From the NCBI RefSeq assembly GCF_049808615.1, contig NZ_JBNCAN010000021.1, positions 25,277-89,276 of the forward strand: DNA of 64,000 nucleotides. Reading direction: 5' to 3'. Positions 60,491 to 64,000 of this stretch are shown piece by piece. The first letter of the stretch is position 1, and each line of letters begins with the position of its first letter. The notes beneath the pieces were generated by a model. The model was not told where the DNA came from and searched no databases. It saw only the letters and a list, made by a program, of their open reading frames with translations. The DNA comes from Modicisalibacter sp049808615. GTDB taxonomy: Bacteria > Pseudomonadota > Gammaproteobacteria > Pseudomonadales > Halomonadaceae. The position numbers and the translations under genes are program-made.

Positions 60491-60878
60491 ACAAATGGAT
60501 AAACAAGCAAGCGAAAAGCGCGTCATCCTCGAGATGGGCACCGGTAACGATCTTTACGGCGGCGACTACACCAAGGCCGCCATCCGAGCGATTCAGGATG
60601 CCCTGCATCACTCCTCCATCGTGCTGTTCAAGTCCCTGGGCTATGACCACAGCCTGATGCGGGTGCAGGTCACCATCGGCGTGCAGGAACCGGACAAGGT
60701 GGATACGGACGTCCTGGCGGCACAGCTGCCCCGGGGGCGGGCCGAGGTCACTGCGGTCAAGGGCGGGCTCGATATCGACGACCCGGAACAGGACACGACC
60801 CATATCGTCGCCACCGCGGCGGTGGAAGCCTTCCTGCCGGACATGGCGAAGGAGTGGCGGCTGAGCGAGCAGGATTGA
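60483..60878 (+). CDS. Lin0512-family protein (copy B)
   Basis: A 131-residue paralogue of copy A, with LEMGTGNDLYGGDYTKAAIR, VTIGVQEPDKVD and VKGGLDIDD at matching positions and a longer C-terminus. Identity to copy A looks low overall, so this is an old duplication, perhaps forming a heteromer. Its start overlaps the end of copy A by 8 nt, giving translational coupling. The stop overlaps a perfect TTGACA -35 element for bioB at 60875. Confidence 0.82.
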   Translation: MPEQMDKQASEKRVILEMGTGNDLYGGDYTKAAIRAIQDALHHSSIVLFKSLGYDHSLMRVQVTIGVQEPDKVDTDVLAAQLPRGRAEVTAVKGGLDIDDPEQDTTHIVATAAVEAFLPDMAKEWRLSEQD

Positions 60879-60935
60879 CACCGGTTATTGAGCGCTTTAG
60901 CGTCTGTTAACCTAGTCAAACGTTTCAGGTTAACA
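60875..60935 (+). promoter_or_regulatory. bioB promoter with BirA-type operator
   Basis: TTGACA at 60875-60880 could be the -35; no strong -10 was seen near 60898. TGTTAACC-N15-GGTTAACA (60905-60935) is a perfect 8-bp inverted repeat whose form and spacing match the TTGTAAACC-N14/16-GGTTTACAA biotin operator bound by BirA. It abuts the bioB ATG at 60936, so BirA-biotin binding would block initiation. Confidence 0.85.
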
Positions 60936-61985
60936 ATGCACGAGCCTACACTTCGCCACGATTGGCGTCTCGACGAGATCGAGGCGCTGTTCGCCTTGCC
61001 TTTCAACGATCTGTTGTTTCAGGCTCAGCAGATGCACCGGCAGCATTTCGATGCCAACCAGGTGCAGGTCTCGACCCTGCTGTCGATCAAGACCGGTGCC
61101 TGCCCGGAAGACTGCAAGTACTGCCCTCAGTCCGGGCACTACGCCACCGGGCTCGATAAGGAAAAACTGCTGGAAATCGAGGCGGTAATCGCCCAGGCCG
61201 AGGCGGCCAGAGAGGCCGGGGCCAGTCGTTTCTGCATGGGCGCGGCCTGGCGCAGTCCGACGGCGCGGGATCTGCCGGCGGTGCTGGAGATGGTGCGCCG
61301 GGTCAAGGCGCTGGGTCTCGAGACCTGCATGACCCTGGGCATGCTCGCCCCCGAGCAGGCCGGTCAACTCGCCGAAGCGGGGCTCGATTACTACAATCAC
61401 AATCTGGATACCTCGCCGGAGTATTACGGCGAGATCATCACCACTCGCACCTATGCCGATCGCCTCGAGACGCTGGGCAATGTGCGCCAAGCGGGCATGA
61501 AGGTGTGCAGCGGCGGCATTCTCGGCATGGGCGAGGCGCCGCGGGACCGGGCCGCATTGCTGCAGCAGCTCGCCACTCTCGACCCGCATCCGGAGTCCGT
61601 ACCCATCAATCAGCTGGTCAAGGTGCCGGGCACGCCGCTGGAAGACGCCGAGGATCTCGACCCATTCGAGTTTGTGCGCGCCATCGCCGTGGCCCGCATC
61701 CTGATGCCGCGAAGTCACGTGCGCCTGTCCGCCGGGCGCGAAGAAATGAGCGAACCCACCCAGGCCCTGGCCTTTCTCGCCGGTGCCAACTCGATCTTCT
61801 ACGGCGACCGGCTGCTGACCACCGCCAATCCCCAGGCGGAGCGGGACCGGGCGCTGCTTGCCCGGCTGGGCATCCGCTTCGAGACGCGCACCCTCGACGA
61901 CGCGCCGGCAATCCAGCACGCGGCCCCAGCCGTCATGTCCGAAACTTTCGCCGAGACGCCGTACTACGATGCCGCCCAGCGCTGA
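60936..61985 (+). CDS. bioB: Biotin synthase BioB
   Basis: Radical SAM enzyme of 349 residues that inserts sulfur into dethiobiotin. The CxxxCxxC motif is in GACPEDCKYCPQSG, and the second cluster region includes the conserved arginine and cysteines of YNHNLDTSPEYYG and VRLSAGREEMSE. The ATG at 60936 follows the BirA box; the open frame to 60888 would run across the operator. Its end overlaps bioF by 17 nt. The bioBFHC order matches many gammaproteobacteria. Confidence 0.97.
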   Translation: MHEPTLRHDWRLDEIEALFALPFNDLLFQAQQMHRQHFDANQVQVSTLLSIKTGACPEDCKYCPQSGHYATGLDKEKLLEIEAVIAQAEAAREAGASRFCMGAAWRSPTARDLPAVLEMVRRVKALGLETCMTLGMLAPEQAGQLAEAGLDYYNHNLDTSPEYYGEIITTRTYADRLETLGNVRQAGMKVCSGGILGMGEAPRDRAALLQQLATLDPHPESVPINQLVKVPGTPLEDAEDLDPFEFVRAIAVARILMPRSHVRLSAGREEMSEPTQALAFLAGANSIFYGDRLLTTANPQAERDRALLARLGIRFETRTLDDAPAIQHAAPAVMSETFAETPYYDAAQR

Positions 61986-63150
61986 GCCCGTCGCCAGCTG
62001 GCCCCGGCGGCTGGCGATGCGTCAGCGCGCCCAGGACGAGGCGGGCCTGTGGCGCCGGCGCCGGGTGCATTGCCGCGAGGCCACTGTTGATTTTGCCGGC
62101 AACGACTATCTCGGCCTCGCCGGCGATCCGCGCCTGGCGGAGGCCGCGGCTTCCGCCACCCGGCGCTACGGCGCCGGTGCCCGAGCGTCGCAGCTGGTCA
62201 GCGGTCATCTCGACATCCATCGCCGACTGGAAGAACGGCTGGCGGCCCTGGTGGGTCGCCCCCGGGCGCTGCTGTTCTCCAGCGGCTATCTGGCCAACCT
62301 GGGGGTACTGCAGGCGCTGTGCGACGCTGCCACGCCGGTCTTTCAGGACCGACTCAATCACGCCTCGCTGCTCGACGGCACCCGACTGGCGGGGGCGCCG
62401 TCGCGGCGCTTTCATCATCGCGACCTCGACGACTTGACCCGGCTGCTGGGACGCGCCGATCCGGCAACGCCGCGCCTGGTAGTCAGCGACGGCGTGTTCA
62501 GCATGGATGGCGATATCGCCGACGTGGCGGGCCTCGCGGCCCTGTGCCGGCGCCATGAGGCCTGGCTGATGATCGACGACGCCCACGGTCTGGGGGTGCT
62601 CGGCGAACACGGCGATGGCTGCGTGGGGCGCGCCCAGGGCGTGGACGACGTGCCCATCCTGGTGGGCACCCTGGGCAAGGCCCTGGGCAGCGCCGGCGCC
62701 TTCGTGGCGGGCAGCGAGCTTCTGATCGAGCATCTCGTGCAGTTCGCCCGCAGCGCCATCTACACCACTGCGGAGCCGCCGGGAACGAGTGCCGCCACCC
62801 TGGCGGCCCTGGACATTCTCGATGCCGAGCCGGAGCGCCGTGCCCGGTTACGTGCCCATATTGCCCGCTTGCGGGCCGGTGCCGAAGCCCTGGGACTCGA
62901 GCTGCTGCCCTCGACGACTCCCATCCAGCCGCTGCTGCTGGGCGACAGCGAGCGCACGCTGCGCTGGGCCGAGGCGTTGCGGGCCAAGGGGTTCATGGTG
63001 GGGGCGATTCGTGCGCCGACGGTGCCCCGCGGCCAGGCGCGGCTGCGCATTACCCTGAGCGCCGCTCATGAACCGGCCCGGATCGATGGCCTGCTCGACG
63101 CCCTGGCAGAACTGGCCCGGGAAGAAAGCCGGGAAGAGGGCGGGCCATGA
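61969..63150 (+). CDS. bioF: 8-amino-7-oxononanoate synthase BioF
   Basis: PLP-dependent enzyme of 393 residues that condenses pimeloyl-ACP or pimeloyl-CoA with alanine. It has NDYLGLAGDPRL near the N-terminus, VSDGVFSMDGDIAD, DDAHGLGVLGEHG with the PLP-contacting aspartate and histidine, and the PLP lysine in GTLGKALGSAGAF. It overlaps bioB by 17 nt and bioH by ATGA, so the whole set is translationally coupled. The region is notably GC-rich compared with the accessory patch. Confidence 0.97.
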   Translation: MPPSAEPVASWPRRLAMRQRAQDEAGLWRRRRVHCREATVDFAGNDYLGLAGDPRLAEAAASATRRYGAGARASQLVSGHLDIHRRLEERLAALVGRPRALLFSSGYLANLGVLQALCDAATPVFQDRLNHASLLDGTRLAGAPSRRFHHRDLDDLTRLLGRADPATPRLVVSDGVFSMDGDIADVAGLAALCRRHEAWLMIDDAHGLGVLGEHGDGCVGRAQGVDDVPILVGTLGKALGSAGAFVAGSELLIEHLVQFARSAIYTTAEPPGTSAATLAALDILDAEPERRARLRAHIARLRAGAEALGLELLPSTTPIQPLLLGDSERTLRWAEALRAKGFMVGAIRAPTVPRGQARLRITLSAAHEPARIDGLLDALAELAREESREEGGP

Positions 63151-63854
63151 CCCAATGGGTACTGCTCTCCGGCTGGGGAATCGATGCGCGCATTTGGCAG
63201 CCCCTGGCGCCCCACTGGCCCGCCGGCGCGGCGACCACTGCCCCGGACTGGCCGGGCTACGGCGCCGAGGCGCCCCTGGATGATCCCTTGAGTCTGGAAA
63301 CTCTGGCCGAGCGCATGGCCCCGGCGCTATCCCCGGAGGCCATCTGGGTCGGCTGGTCCCTGGGGGCGCTGCTGGCGGTGCGTCTGCTCGACTACCTACC
63401 CGCCCCGCGCGGCATCGTCATGCTGGGCATGGGGGCGCGTTTCTGCATGGCGGACGGCGTCACCCCGGCGGCGCTCAGGGCCTTTCGCCGGGCGGTGAAA
63501 CGCGACCCTTGCGCCGCCTGGCAGCGTTTTGTGGGCTGGCAGCTCGCCGGTGAGCCGGACCCGCCGCGTTGTCGCCAGCGGCTGACGTCGCTGATCGGTT
63601 CCCGCCCCGGCGTCGATACCGCCACCCTGCTGGCGGGGCTCGACTGGCTGGAATGTCTCGGCGTGTCCCGGCAGCTGGCGGCGCCGCCCTGCCCCATCCT
63701 GACCCTGACCGGCGAGAATGACCTCTTGCTGGACGCGACCACCCGGCGCGACGCCGCGGTTTGCCTGCCCGGTGCGGGGCACTGCCCGCAGCTTTCTCGG
63801 CCCGAGGCGCTGGCGGCGGCGCTGATGGCCTTCGATGGCGAGGACGCGCCATGA
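63147..63854 (+). CDS. bioH: Pimeloyl-ACP methyl ester carboxylesterase BioH
   Basis: A 235-residue alpha/beta hydrolase that releases pimeloyl-ACP from its methyl ester at the end of the BioC-BioH route. The oxyanion motif LLSGWGID near the N-terminus, the nucleophile S71 in GWSLGA, an aspartate in TGENDLLLD and the histidine in GAGHCPQLS complete a triad. It overlaps bioF and bioC by ATGA at both ends. Length is slightly below E. coli BioH (256). BioG is an alternative, but the motif spacing and the context favour BioH. Confidence 0.92.
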   Translation: MTQWVLLSGWGIDARIWQPLAPHWPAGAATTAPDWPGYGAEAPLDDPLSLETLAERMAPALSPEAIWVGWSLGALLAVRLLDYLPAPRGIVMLGMGARFCMADGVTPAALRAFRRAVKRDPCAAWQRFVGWQLAGEPDPPRCRQRLTSLIGSRPGVDTATLLAGLDWLECLGVSRQLAAPPCPILTLTGENDLLLDATTRRDAAVCLPGAGHCPQLSRPEALAAALMAFDGEDAP

Positions 63855-64000
63855 ACGCTCCGCTCCCACGGCCCGGTGACGAAGCTCAGCGCTGGCGCCA
63901 GCAGGTGGCTCGGGCCTTCTCCCGGGCCGCGCCGCGCTACCTGGAACGGGCCGGCGCCCAGGCGGCCCTGGGCGAAACGCTGTGGCCGCTGCTGCCAAAG
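63851..64000 (+). CDS. bioC: Malonyl-ACP O-methyltransferase BioC (partial, cut by window end)
   Basis: Fifty codons of a gene starting ATG at 63851. The segment VARAFSRAAPRYLERAGAQA matches the N-terminal start of BioC, which methylates malonyl-ACP to prime pimelate synthesis. The methyltransferase domain lies beyond the window. It overlaps bioH by ATGA. The frame is open to the last base. Confidence 0.88.
   Translation, partial: MNAPLPRPGDEAQRWRQQVARAFSRAAPRYLERAGAQAALGETLWPLLPK

Overview
The window looks like a chromosomal segment of a gammaproteobacterium close to Halomonas (Halomonadaceae). This is an inference from moderately high GC, a TRAP-type binding protein, a sodium-coupled transporter, tandem YfaZ porins, and a backbone whose gene order matches, as I recall it, the Pseudomonas aeruginosa PA5331-PA5365 neighbourhood (pyrE, crc, rph, yicC, gmk, rpoZ, spoT, ridA, oxyR, recG, hupA, rubB, ubiC, ubiA, phoB, phoR, phoU). 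No rRNA, CRISPR array, intact insertion sequence or integrase was seen.

Layout. 1-9.5 kb: terminator of an upstream gene, glmU-glmS (UDP-GlcNAc synthesis), a DUF72 protein, an NSS-family sodium symporter, a small PA3496-like protein, an RpiR/HexR-type regulator and uvrD. 9.7-15.9 kb: a three-gene respiratory operon of a triheme cytochrome c, torD and a TorA-type molybdoenzyme, then an orphan TakP-like TRAP binding protein. 15.9-24.3 kb: YciA thioesterase, phoU, cysZ, a small membrane protein divergent from a MarR regulator with a palindromic operator, phoBR behind a well-formed Pho box, ubiCA, rubredoxin reductase and HU. 24.5-36.2 kb: an SCP2-like small protein, oxyR-recG, an epimerase, ridA, spoT, rpoZ and gmk, then two MFS transporters flanking pyrC.

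36.2-45.1 kb is an accessory patch lying between gmk and yicC, which are normally neighbours. It holds a FitAB-like toxin-antitoxin pair with a palindromic operator, a decayed fructose ABC operon (frcC tail, internally deleted frcA, intact frcK), a class II Fic protein, a 30-codon stub of a type I methyltransferase (hsdM) translationally coupled to a 1079-residue SF1 helicase with a coiled-coil insertion, remnants of RES, HigB, HigA (single-base frameshift) and YfjJ-like genes, and a DUF3883 nuclease-like gene. It reads as a layered defence and toxin-antitoxin graveyard with a few intact survivors.

45.1-64 kb returns to the backbone: yicC/rph, a Crc-type protein that has lost ExoIII catalytic residues, pyrE, tandem yfaZ, trmL-rep, a fused diheme cytochrome c, tRNA-Arg(CCG), an unpredicted 47-residue basic protein, an FMN reductase, a PAS-GGDEF-EAL protein coupled to a BLUF photoreceptor, a haloacetate dehalogenase-like hydrolase, an aminopeptidase P, overlapping tandem Lin0512 genes, and the biotin operon bioBFHC behind a BirA-type operator, with bioC cut by the window end.
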